From the NCBI GenBank assembly GCA_010094045.1, contig ML986684.1, positions 1 to 64,000 on the forward strand: DNA of 64,000 nucleotides, given 5' to 3'. Below are positions 34,901 through 44,520 of this stretch, piece after piece. The notes under the pieces were generated by a model. That model saw only the letters and a list, made by a program, of their open reading frames with translations, was not told the origin of the DNA and did not search any database. The stretch comes from Lojkania enalia (taxonomy: Eukaryota > Ascomycota > Dothideomycetes > Pleosporales). The translations under genes were made by a program, and so were the position numbers. Every line of letters begins with the position of its first letter. The first letter of the stretch is position 1.

Positions 34901-36235
34901 TCAAGCGAAATTGTTGGTGATTATCCGAAGGTATGAGAAAGCGATCCACACCAGAAGTGCGATAGTGGAAAGCACAATGATAGCATATCGAAAGATGGAG
35001 ATTCCTAGTCCTTGAATAACTGCGCCGATACCAAAAGGTAGCAATGCAGCCCCTACCTGGCCAACAGAAGCTACGAAAGAGACGGCAGGAATATGCAATT
35101 CCTTTGGAATGAGTCTAGTGAGGACAACAACGCCGGACGGAAACATAGGGCCCATGAAAAAGCCAACCATTGCCATGAAGGCAATAGATGCAACCGGTAA
35201 CCGAACAATGGAAAACAATACTTGAGTGAATATGGTGCAGATAAAATATATGATTGTTGCCCGGCCCACGCCTAACCTGTCCGTTACTGCACCTAGGGCA
35301 AACCTTCCTAGGGCCATGCCCGCCCAGAACCCTGAGGAGGCTAGGCTCGCTAGATAGGGTGTTGCGTTACGACTACGTACCATGAAGGAAACTACCCAGC
35401 CTGATATGGCGGTTTCTGTCCCTACGTATGCAAGGAAGTATAATGCACATAACCAGGTTCCGAGATGGTTGAATATGGCTCTTGTGTTGCTGTTACTGCG
35501 TGTTGATGCCCGATCAACAGGTTTTCCACGGCGATATCTCGCTGCATTCTGGTGTCGAAATGCGGAGAGTAGGATGATTAGTTCCATTACGGAGGCAGCA
35601 ATCTGGAAATGGTGGCAATCAGTTCAGTGAATTGGCAGATGAGGTTCCGTAAATCCTACCAGGACGAAATACCAATAAAACCACGGTTTATGCCCCACTG
35701 ACATGATGATACTTGCGAGGAATGGCCCTGCAGCTGCCCCTACTGAAAATGAGCCGTGCAAAAACCCCGAGATTGTGTTCGCATTGCTCATGCTTCCAGC
35801 CCATGCGCACCACGAGCCGTCTAGAAGTCCGGTACCCATGTATTGAGCCGCAAATGCCACGAGGACTATTCCAAAAGGCGGATGCACAGCAATAACTCCG
35901 GCGGAGAGGATGTGAAGGATGGGCGCCAAGAATGCAATTCCCCTTTGGCCCCAACCGCCATGGATGGCATTACTGGACTGGGCTGCGATGACATAGCCGG
36001 CGGGTCCAACAACAAAGATGAGCGAGACTTTAAGGTCATTGAGAGAGTAGTGCTGAGAGATGGGCCGTAGCATTACGCCAACTGATGAAGTGAAGAAACC
36101 GAGAACGACAAATGAGTACATTGCAGCTGCAATGCGCCACACGAGGTGGTTGGATCGATGGAACGCATCCCGAGCGTCAATGGCTGAAGTGTCAAGCAGA
36201 GGCGAGGCTTCATCGGACGGCAGTTGGGATTCCAT
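34901..36235 (-). CDS. MFS transporter, 12 TM, Bsc6/FHS-like
   Basis: Two minus-strand exons (35660-36235 and 34901-35602) with a 57-bp intron give 425 aa. An acidic N-terminal tail (E-A-S-P-L-L-D) precedes TM1 near residue 30. The first half has G-P-A-G-Y-V-I-A-A and L-L-D-G-S-W-C-A-W-A-G-S, the second E-T-A-I-S-G-W-V-V-S-F and W-A-G-M-A-L-G-R-F-A-L-G with T-D-R-L-G. Alternating hydrophobic blocks give about 12 helices. The E-T-A-I-S-G-W motif and overall shape resemble fungal sugar/fucose-type MFS carriers related to yeast BSC6. Cargo is unknown. Length is short but complete for this group. Confidence 0.88.
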
Positions 36236-36929
36236 GCCTTCATCTAAAAAGCGCGTTCTTGGGGTCCGATGTCGTAAAGTTTGATACTGCGAGCACGGAG
36301 TGCATGTTCGTCCGAGGTATTACCGCTAGAAGTCGCGTGAAACGCGGTCACGTGACCGAACGTCCATGATGCAACACCTGCACCTCGGCAATTATTGGAT
36401 AGGGTTAAATACGCCAGTTCTCTAGCCTTAAAGAATCGTACCTAGCTTGCAACAAGCAATTCTAGCCGACGCCGCAATCGTGCCTTATACTTACGTGGAC
36501 GCGCACACAATCAACTCGTACGCTGACCTAATTGTGGTACGCCATGTGGTAAGCCGCAGCGGGCGTGGCTAGTGCGCGTGGCTAGTATCGACCCGGAGGT
36601 AGCCCCTAGAGCCTAGCATTTCCAACATCGGCTCATCCATAGACTCAGATGAATCCTAAGGCAACGCGTTAGAATCCAAGCTAGCCAATAATTACAGGAT
36701 GCCTAATGACGTCTATCCTTCGCCTTTGTATAAGATTGGATAAGTTGTGACCAAGATCGTGGTAGGAGCATAAGAATGAAAGTATACTTACAGCCGCCCA
36801 AAGAAAAGTAACGATGACATCATTTCTGCAGCAATTGCTTCACAGGAAAAAATTTCCCCCATTGTTTAGCTCAGCGCAATATCACTGAACACTAAACATC
36901 AAAATTCGGTAACATACGCAGCATCTATC
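36236..36929. other. Divergent intergenic region
   Basis: About 690 bp between the MFS start (minus) and the SnoaL-like gene (plus). It contains a small imperfect duplication of GCGTGGCTAGT near 36560-36590. No gene was seen. Confidence 0.45.
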
Positions 36930-37364
36930 ATGGCCAGTATCTCCGCACCCTCCTTAACAGCAACAATCTGCACACTTGAGCGCCGCGCCTGGTCCGCGCT
37001 GTGTTCATCTGGCGCCGACCTACTTCCCCTCCTTTCATCAAATCCAGTCATGATATTCCCCGGAGATATGATCCTCACCGCTGTCTCCTCTCCAACCCTA
37101 CATCAAATGCTCCAAGATTCATCCTTCAAGCCCTGGAAGAACTACTCTTTGAGCCATGACGAAGTCTTGCCGCTCGGGGATACTGCAGCCCTCATCTATT
37201 ATCGGGTTGAGGCGAAAAGGGAAGACGAAACCTTCCGTGCAATTTGCTCCAGCGTGTGGGCGAAGGAAGGTAATGCTGAGGAGTGGAGGATGGTTAGTCA
37301 TCAGCAAACGTTGATTGGAAGAACCCATTGCGGAGCCAACGTCACGACTGGTTGGATGTTCTGA
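36930..37364 (+). CDS. SnoaL/DUF4440-like (NTF2 fold) small protein
   Basis: Single exon, 144 aa. The order matches the NTF2-like/DUF4440 fold: an N-terminal helix with E-R-R-A-W-S-A-L, D-L-L-P-L-L-S-S-N-P-V-M-I-F-P-G near the first strand, then F-K-P-W-K-N-Y and a C-terminal beta sheet with A-L-I-Y-Y-R-V-E-A, F-R-A-I-C-S-S-V-W and W-R-M-V-S-H-Q-Q-T. Members bind small ligands or act as cofactor-free isomerases/cyclases, and many are uncharacterised. No signal peptide. The start at 36930 is the first ATG in frame and has A at -3 (ATCATGG). It stands alone, with no obvious partner gene. Confidence 0.82.
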   Translation: MASISAPSLTATICTLERRAWSALCSSGADLLPLLSSNPVMIFPGDMILTAVSSPTLHQMLQDSSFKPWKNYSLSHDEVLPLGDTAALIYYRVEAKREDETFRAICSSVWAKEGNAEEWRMVSHQQTLIGRTHCGANVTTGWMF

Positions 37365-38060
37365 TAAGTATGGGGAAACAAGATGATTAGAAAACTGTAC
37401 CGATGGTGTAGGAGTTCTCACCTAAGAATCCTGTGCTAGAAGCAACTTCAGAGCATTTTGTAGAATTATCCCAACCTTGTTCTTCTCTCTCTTGTCAACT
37501 AGTCTTGCTACTGTTTAAATTAACGCTTCCGATGTATGGGTTTATCGGAATTAGAATTATAATTTTGAGCTTTAAAACAATAAGGTTTTGTCAAATTTAC
37601 ATCCCAAATCCAACGAAAAGTTGTAAGATATATTAAATCGAGATTTCGTAGGACAGAAGTCTTTGCTTAAATTTGTCGAATACAAATGCCGCCCCGAACT
37701 CCGATGACGAACTAGATGCGGATGTGGCTCATATCTGAAAGTCGACGCCCCGAACTATTCAACTTTACGTATCATTAATGCCTTGGCTAACATTGATGCA
37801 TTCTTCGAGCAACGCTGGCACGTGTTGGAAGACAGGAAGGTGATGATAGGCAAGGTGTAGTCGCGGCCCAAGCGTATGACGCCCCTCTCTTAGTCACAAC
37901 GTGCCGGTCAGGAAATACTATTATTATATTCCCTATAGTATCTTAGAGCTGTCTAGAAATTAGTTGTCCGTATCCACAGACCACCATCCCTCATAATTGT
38001 AACACAATGTGCTCTTTCCATAGCAAGTCAGTCGGTTTCCCACTTTTAGTGAACTCGTTC
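37365..38060. other. Intergenic stretch
   Basis: About 700 bp of AT-rich DNA after the SnoaL-like gene. No supported gene or structured element. Confidence 0.45.
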
Positions 38061-38212
38061 TATAAACAAAAGTGTGTGGAGACTGTATAGGTGTTGTATT
38101 GGTGGTTGTGCTAACCTATCGGTCTAAGATACAGTAGAGAAATATATAGTACATAAGGCTACTTGGTCAAGGGCTGCATAGCCAGATCAGGCACATGACC
38201 TAGGCTCCCACA
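38061..38212 (-). repeat. Diverged solo LTR, family B
   Basis: On the minus strand this about 152-bp unit aligns end to end with the plus-strand copy at 42985-43144. Shared blocks are TATGCAGCCCTTGAC (one base different), ATGTACTATATATT and CTATACAGTCTCCAC. It begins TGT and ends with TTATA where the better copy has CTTACA. No clear target duplication is visible, so it looks older. Confidence 0.6.
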
Positions 38213-38620
38213 TTCCTATTCCCATAAAGATTCAATTTCCAATTAACCAATTGCCGAAGAATAGATGGCTCATGATAGTCCAGACAATTACCTAGGAAGT
38301 AATAGATCCTCCTCATCGCCATATTTCCCGACTACTCTTTATGTTGGGCCAACGTAAAAGCTCCTCTACGGCCGCTTGGTGATCTCATTAATCCATTAGA
38401 AGGAGCTTTTGTATCGCAGGCTAGCACATACAGAGAAATGCCTTACCTTGGTCTGAGTCCGCATAATGCACCATCCACGGCCAACGCTTTAGATTATTCG
38501 ACACATCCCATTCCACCATTGAAGTGTGTGTAATCCCTACGTCTCATAGTTCGTGCATGTCCAAGTAATAATATATCAAAGACAGCAAACTTAGTTGAGA
38601 TCGTATCTAGAGTCTTGAAG

Positions 38621-39013
38621 CTAGGCGTACCATGCGACGTCGGAAAAGTGCTTCAAATCCGGAAATTCCGCTCCGGAAAATATGAGTTGCCGGTAGCGGT
38701 TCATGTGATCCAGACTGAACTGCTTGGCAGTCACCTTAACTGGAAGTTGTTACGCAAAGATGACACACTAAAGAATGGGATATAATGGAATATATACCTC
38801 CTTGGTTCGCGTTTGTTGCATGGACACAGTGCGCCCAGGTGGCATGTTCATACCGTCAGTGCCGAAACAGGTAATGGCTCTCTGTTCGACCTTAGCACCC
38901 ACTCGAAGCTGTCTATTAGCTACACTAGGGTTCCAATACCGCTGATCACCGTGCGTAGTTCTATAGCACGTCCAATCGCTCTTCGCAGTCGAAATTTGAA
39001 GATCGTTGAGCAT
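38621..39013 (-). CDS. Hypothetical protein, two exons (tentative)
   Basis: Not recognised. On the minus strand, exon 38798-39013 (from ATG at 39013) and exon 38621-38734 join in frame across a 63-bp intron (GTATAT donor, AG acceptor), giving 109 aa. The product has several Trp, Tyr and Cys residues (for example D-W-T-C-Y and R-Y-W-N-P) and no TM segment. Open frame continues about 14 codons upstream of the ATG, so the true start could be in an earlier exon. The opposite strand also has open frames. Support is limited to splice-consistent openness. Confidence 0.3.
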
Positions 39014-40429
39014 AGTCTCGGACTGAGATTCTCCCTTCCACTCTCTATCTCACACTTTGGATCGATGTTATACCTATTCTTGACAACAACATAACCCTAT
39101 TTATTTAGGTCGGCTTCGTAGTACTATCTGTCAATATTCAAGACAATTATTTATAGGGGAGGGTGAACGAACTGGAATTACTCCAGAGGATCTAGCATAC
39201 GGCCAGCCACTGCATCATCAGCGTACATTGCCTGAAGGAGTTTTGTATTGTGGCAAACTACTTTGTCCCATAGTCTAGCATGTGCGGGTGAACCGTCCTA
39301 TTTCCGAGCTACTGACTATTTAGAAGATGAATTTGATAGAATGGAATCAAACTTGGCGTTCACGCTCAGGCTCTCAAGAACATTCACGGGCAAGGGCATC
39401 GAATTGTCGTTGGCTAAGAGCCAGGTCTTTACTAAGCCCGGTAAGATAGATGTGAAAGCAAGTTCATGGTCAAAATTATGGTTAGTGATAGTTGGAGGCG
39501 CTAGGCTAAGAGAGCTAGGAGGGTTTATACTAGTGCATAGACCTGCAGGGTGGGTACAACAAGACTTGCAGGCGAGGCACACAAAGCCCAGTAGAGTCGT
39601 CACTGAGGATTATATGGTCTTCGTCTACTCGGTCCCTAGGCGAGAATGTCCCTCAACTTTGCTTTTTCCATTTCTTTGGATTGTGACTGAGAGGATGAAT
39701 AAACTCTATCCGTATGCATCGCTAATTCCGGCTACTAGGAACACATTTCCCAACTTCTAAATCCTTTAGAGAAGAAGTGGAAAGGCTATGGTATGTGGTC
39801 TCAAATTCTAAAGTCCTTTAATTTGTATGGGAGAAGGACAGAGAAACTTAAATCTGCAGTCTATATTTGTATTAGGAGCTAGTTGTGATATGGTTGGTAG
39901 AACAATGACTTCAGAATGCTTCAATTTCACTGAGTTGGGTTTCTAGAATGCAACACCGATAAGATACGTTTAATAGCTAGCAAGTCGAAAGAGAACATGG
40001 ATGATGAAATTGACAATCTAGAGGGATTGTAATTGTCCGTAGTTTGATACTCTTCGTCATTAAAGCCTTGAACTTGCGTCTCGATTCTTACTCAAATTGG
40101 AAACCGATACCTATTATCTCGAATGAGCTGCAATGCTAAATTGATGTAATGGGACTATGTGGACGAAAAATGGGGGAAAGGTGCAGCATATATGCTAAGA
40201 ATAGAAATTGTGGGTACTTGCAAGATCAAAAACGTGGGGTGAGCCACGCTCGCGGAACAGCGGCGGCGGAAAAGTTACGATGCCATGACGCAAGCGAGGA
40301 CATGTCACTCCACTAAACCCGCCAAATCCCACTCATGTTATACACACACAAATTATCAAAGGCTGTAATTAAGGACAGGCCCATATACCAGCCAAAAAAA
40401 CAATATATTTCGCCCTAGGCTCTTCCATC
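39014..40429. other. Intergenic stretch
   Basis: About 1.4 kb. Overlapping open frames at 39248-39760 (plus) and 39316-39603 (minus) lack motifs. The last few hundred bases are the upstream region of the cyclase-family gene. Confidence 0.45.
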
Positions 40430-41419
40430 ATGGTGCGTCTAGACCCAAATGGCGATACTTCGACTTTCCCCAAGCGCTCACATCTCCCCCACGTGTCTGG
40501 CACACCACAGGGTGCAGCATGGTTCTGGGGCGGCAACGATGAACTTGGCCGCCTCAACTTATTAACGCCTCAGCGCATCCTCAAGGCTACGCAGTCCTGC
40601 GTGCGCACCGGGCACGTCGTCTCGCTCAACCTTGCGCTTAGCCAGCCCGATCCGGAATTGCTTGGCCGCAAGACCTTAAAACACCGTATGCATCTCCTCA
40701 CCGACGGAAGATTTGACGATGAGCTTTCGCTTAACATGCAATCTTCATCGCAATGGAATGGCTTTCGTCATTTCGCGGACCCAAGGACCGGTTTCTTTTA
40801 TAACGGCGTTACGTCTGATTTGATTGCTCCCGATGAGGGCGAGGAGCCAAGAACGACGAAACTTGGCATCGATGTATGGGCAAAGAGGGGTATTGTGGGC
40901 CGGGGCGTACTGCTGGATGTATTTACCTGGAAAAAAGAGGCGTACGATCCATTTACTACGGAGCTCATTACTGCTGGCGACTTGAAGCGGTGTGCAGAAT
41001 CGCAGAACGTGTCATTTGAGACTGGGGATATTCTGCTTGTAAGGACCGGGTGGCTGCACAAGTATCATTCATTGACAGATGCCGAGCGAAAGAAAAAAGC
41101 AGAAATTGATATGATGCAGCATAAGTATGTCGGGTTGGAGTCTTCGGATGCGATGAAGGATTTCCTACATGACATGTATTTTGCTGCCGCGGTGACGGAT
41201 TCTTTGAATTTTGAAGCCTGGCCACCGATCAGCTTTGAGGGGAGTCTACATGCGTCAATGCTTCCATTGTGGGGAATGCCGATTGGGGAGTTATGGGATT
41301 TGGAGGCCTTGGCTGAACAGTGTAGGGGAACACATAGGTGGGACTTTTTGTTGACGAGCGCGCCGGGAAATGTGCCGGGTGGAGTGGGGAGTCCACCCAA
41401 TGCATTGGCTATATTTTGA
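40430..41419 (+). CDS. Cyclase-family (PF04199) putative metal-dependent hydrolase
   Basis: Single exon, 329 aa. The N-terminus has A-A-W-F-W-G-G-N-D-E-L-G-R-L-N-L-L-T-P, the usual opening of fungal cyclase-family proteins. Next are V-V-S-L-N-L-A-L, then Q-W-N-G-F-R-H-F at about residues 105-112 and G-F-F-Y-N-G-V. After that come G-I-V-G-R-G-V-L-L-D-V, E-T-G-D-I-L-L-V-R-T-G-W and a C-terminal S-L-H-A-S-M-L-P-L-W-G-M-P-I-G-E-L-W. The family includes kynurenine formamidase and several polyketide/isatin hydrolases. The usual Q-W-D core reads Q-W-N here and the canonical H-x-G-T-H-x-D is not present, as in other fungal members. The cellular substrate is unknown. No signal peptide. Confidence 0.9.
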   Translation: MVRLDPNGDTSTFPKRSHLPHVSGTPQGAAWFWGGNDELGRLNLLTPQRILKATQSCVRTGHVVSLNLALSQPDPELLGRKTLKHRMHLLTDGRFDDELSLNMQSSSQWNGFRHFADPRTGFFYNGVTSDLIAPDEGEEPRTTKLGIDVWAKRGIVGRGVLLDVFTWKKEAYDPFTTELITAGDLKRCAESQNVSFETGDILLVRTGWLHKYHSLTDAERKKKAEIDMMQHKYVGLESSDAMKDFLHDMYFAAAVTDSLNFEAWPPISFEGSLHASMLPLWGMPIGELWDLEALAEQCRGTHRWDFLLTSAPGNVPGGVGSPPNALAIF

Positions 41420-41785
41420 TGTCCGTGGCTTAACATAATTGATGAAATTCTATAACTAACTTAGGGGAAAACATCCGCAACAGTATTTAGTTTAATAGCG
41501 GTGGAATAATCACCAAACAGACCGTCGTTGTTTCCGTCTCTATCTTATTCGTGGTGTTCAATATCTAGATAGCAAAATATAAATCTATATTAATCGTGTA
41601 TAAAGTTTTCTTGTTAAAGTATAGTCATTCGAAGCCAACACGAGCCGGCCAAAGCTATGTAAGGAGCCGCCCACTAGGACATGTTACTATACCCCTTACG
41701 CGTATGGGGGGGCGGTCCAATCATCCCCAATACCCAATTTTATCCCTTATCTGCCTTAGCTCTTTTTCTTTGAAAAGAACTCTTA
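41420..41785. other. Intergenic stretch
   Basis: About 370 bp after the cyclase-family gene. Nothing recognised. Confidence 0.4.
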
Positions 41786-42298
41786 CTAGGCTACGAGATG
41801 GATTAAACAAGAGTGCTTAGGCATGTAACTTACTAGTAATATGCGCCATTGCAAACTCGTGAGATATAAGAAATCGGCGCCACTGTAGATGTTTGACGCT
41901 CCTCCATATAGCCTTCTCCTCAGATATATAGAATCCTTTAAGTCTAGGTGCATTTGATCTATAGCGAGTAGTAGCACGACCACGGCTTCATATCCGTTCT
42001 CTACCACCTGTACCGAAGGCATCCATCCGTACTCAAAAATCTTCAAATCCGTGCCGGCTTCATCTGTAGCAAACAGCATCATAGACCACAAAGAACCTGG
42101 TTTTAAGTGCTGGGATAGTTTTAGGATGGAGCCGATCCTGCTAGGAAGCTTCAGCACATGTTCTAGCTCGTAACTGAGTCTTAATTCCTTCGCATGCTTT
42201 GTCATTGAGCCCAAGTTCGCCGCATGCGGACAAAGTGGCCTTACAGTTGCAATACCAGAGTAAATTGCAGCGTGACAGAGGCCGAAAGCAGTAGCCAT
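41786..42298 (-). CDS. Hypothetical protein (unrecognised, tentative)
   Basis: A 170-aa open frame on the minus strand from ATG at 42298. It contains C-P-H-A-A-N-L-G, then Y-E-L-E-H-V-L-K-L-P-S and a Y-E-A-V-V-V-L-L-L-A-I-D hydrophobic helix. Composition is protein-like with a few Leu-rich helices, but I recognise no family. It may be a gene remnant, since it lies in a repeat-rich area (solo LTRs at 43.0 and 43.6 kb). No intron was found that would extend it. Confidence 0.3.
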   Translation of the reverse strand: MATAFGLCHAAIYSGIATVRPLCPHAANLGSMTKHAKELRLSYELEHVLKLPSRIGSILKLSQHLKPGSLWSMMLFATDEAGTDLKIFEYGWMPSVQVVENGYEAVVVLLLAIDQMHLDLKDSIYLRRRLYGGASNIYSGADFLYLTSLQWRILLVSYMPKHSCLIHLVA

Positions 42299-42984
42299 TA
42301 ATTGTGGTACACAGCCCCCTCTCAGATGCTCCGATGGCGAATCATAACATGCATCGTAAGTTGTCCAAACCTAGCTGAAGGAACAATCTCGATAACGTTT
42401 CTTTTCTGTTCATTACTAGCATCTTAGTTGGAGACTTCCCACTGCTCGGTCACCATTAAATATCAACGGACGCCACTGTAGAAATGACTATAAAGCTAGG
42501 TATCGTGCTAGATGCCTTCCCTACTGGCTTTCGTCAACATCGTTCCTTATCTTACCTAGATCTTTAAACATATATAATGAATGTGGGTGTGAAGATCCAA
42601 TGCCGAGAAAAAAAGTTCAAACCTGTCGACAACCGATTATGCGCCTAGGAATAGGCTAAGATCCACTCTATGCAAAAACAAACAGAATGTCATTAGAGGT
42701 AGATAGAATAGAATTCTTCAACGAAGGAGGTAAATCGCTCTAGCTGTATATAACTCATGTTACAGCGACTGATTTTAGTCACATAGGTCAAGTAAGATGA
42801 GCCAACACATCGCAATTATGCTACCAAGATTGCGATCAAGCTTAGGGATGATGAAAGAAGATTGCTTAACGGCAGCGGTCAATATTGGCGCCTCTCTCCA
42901 CTTTGTCAAATTGACCGTAACATCGAGTTTTGAGATCTATCCGGGCTGAGAAAGAATTTTCAAACCGTTTCCTGTATTCTAAGG
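42299..42984. other. Intergenic stretch
   Basis: About 690 bp with no recognised gene. It ends in TAAGG, the left target duplication of the following LTR. Confidence 0.4.
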
Positions 42985-43144
42985 TGTAAGCTCAGGTCAC
43001 GTGCCTGGTCAGCTGTGCAGCCCTTGACTAAGCAGTCTCATGTACTATATATTCTCCAGCCGTACCTTGACCGAGAGGTCAAGGGACCTCATCAATACAT
43101 CTATCTATACCACCCTATACAGTCTCCACCCCCTCCTGCTTACA
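42985..43144 (+). repeat. Solo LTR, family B, with 5-bp target duplication
   Basis: This 160-bp unit begins TGTAAG and ends CTTACA, a perfect 6-bp inverted terminus. It is flanked by TAAGG on both sides (42980-42984 and 43145-43149). It carries an ACTATATATT box. A diverged reverse copy is at 38061-38212. There is no internal coding region. It overlaps a spurious open frame at 43015-43575, which should not be called a gene. Confidence 0.85.
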
Positions 43145-43576
43145 TAAGGCTACACTCGTTGTATCAATGCGACTGTCGATGGTATTACGAACAGAAGCCA
43201 ATCTTGAGCCACACCTCGGAAATATTAACTCGGCCAAGTTCTTGTGTATTTTGCGATTTCATTTCTGAAAGACTCCGAAAGAATACCGACACAATAGAAA
43301 GTCCATGCCATCTGCAAGATATGAAAATCTTTACGAATGATAGGGTGTATGGTGCTAAAGGAATCAATAGCCAAGAACTTCCCGAGACGTCGTTCAGGCA
43401 ACATTATATATTTGAACTCCGCCTCCTGGCATTGGGGCTAGGGAAACGCACTGCTACTTGCATGGTCATTTTTCTTGGCATATACACGAATGACTCTTAC
43501 GACCATTTTATGCTCAATCGTAATGATTATGGAGGACCCCTATTGAATTTCAGGCTTGCGACGTGCCCCTGCTAAC

Positions 43577-43725
43577 TGTCGCGTATCAGGGAGCATCAAT
43601 TGCTGAGGCAAATATTGATGTATTGAAGGAGGGTAAGTGGCCTGCTTCGCTAGAAGCTGGTAATGGCGAGACTATATAGGCCTGAAAACAGACCAACTAT
43701 AATAGGATAGTAGAAACATGTGACA
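43577..43725 (-). repeat. Solo LTR, family A, reverse copy
   Basis: On the minus strand this 149-bp unit is almost the same as 20013-20162 (a handful of substitutions and one indel). It has TGTC and GACA ends. The flanks are CTAAC (43572-43576) and CTAAT (43726-43730), a target duplication with one mismatch. It lies only 433 bp from the family B copy, marking this area as an insertion hot spot. Confidence 0.85.
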
Positions 43726-44244
43726 CTAATTGTCTTGGATTCATTGAAACGGCGAAAACATGCGTTGAAGTACGATGGAATGCTCCTAAGTCCCTCGGGG
43801 GTCGATATCTAGCTTCTCAAATTCTAGCTTGGGAAGTATGAACGAGAACATGGCCAGCAATGTGCGGGCGTTGGCCTATCTCAGTTTATCAAAGTCATTA
43901 GATATACTTTTCGTTGATGTGTTGGACAGTTGCATTGTCACGGGTTCTACCAAGTCTCGTTCATAACTCTTAGCTATGTTCAGGAAGCGCCTACCGGGGA
44001 CGTTTTGCAGGTAAAGGGATAAAACTAAATTCCAATCTTCACCGAGTATTACACGGATGAATAATACGTAATTTTACTGGCCAAAACGTACCACAGCGTA
44101 TTTTGTACGATGAATTGTACAGTTACAAGGGTGAAGTAGACTATCATGTAACCTATCGCGACTGCCTTGTACGACGGTCGACATAAACACCCGCCTCTCA
44201 CTAACCTACCTCAAGCACCACTCTTGTGGTGCGCAGTAACCTAA
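43726..44244. other. Intergenic stretch
   Basis: About 520 bp between the LTR and the gene remnant. Nothing recognised. Confidence 0.4.
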
Positions 44245-44520
44245 TTACTTTATAGGATGCGGAGAGAAGCTAATGCAAATCTCGCGGAACACAACTTCCT
44301 TGATAATGCCTAGCTCTTCGGCTGCTGTAAGCTCGGACCCAGTGACAACTAATGATTCGAGCGAGTACGTGGCGTGGATACATCCTGGGAGAATGTAAGT
44401 ACCCTCACCCGCAAGAGTAAGGCCGTAGGAGCTGTGTTCCGAAGTCTTGTATAGCCAATCTAATTTGTCCTGTTGGCCTTCTTGCTTGTAGAATTTATTT
44501 AGGTTGGACGGTGTCGGCCG
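44245..44520 (-). pseudogene. Gene fragment with a cupin/JmjC-like segment (tentative)
   Basis: The minus strand is open for about 90 codons to a stop at 44245-44247. It includes D-W-L-Y-K-T-S, then G-E-G-T-Y-I-L-P-G-C-I-H-A, which resembles the G-x-x-Y-x-x-P-x-G-x-x-H-A segment of JmjC/cupin proteins where His binds iron. No upstream exon with the companion H-x-D motif was found. It is therefore probably a 3' fragment of an old gene. The family assignment is weak. Confidence 0.28.

Noticed and set aside
39248..39760. 170-codon plus-strand frame
   Set aside because: No motif. The opposite strand is also open for 95 codons, so openness is not evidence of coding.
43015..43575. 186-codon plus-strand frame
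   Set aside because: It runs through a solo LTR (42985-43144) and stops right before another. It is an accident of repeat sequence.
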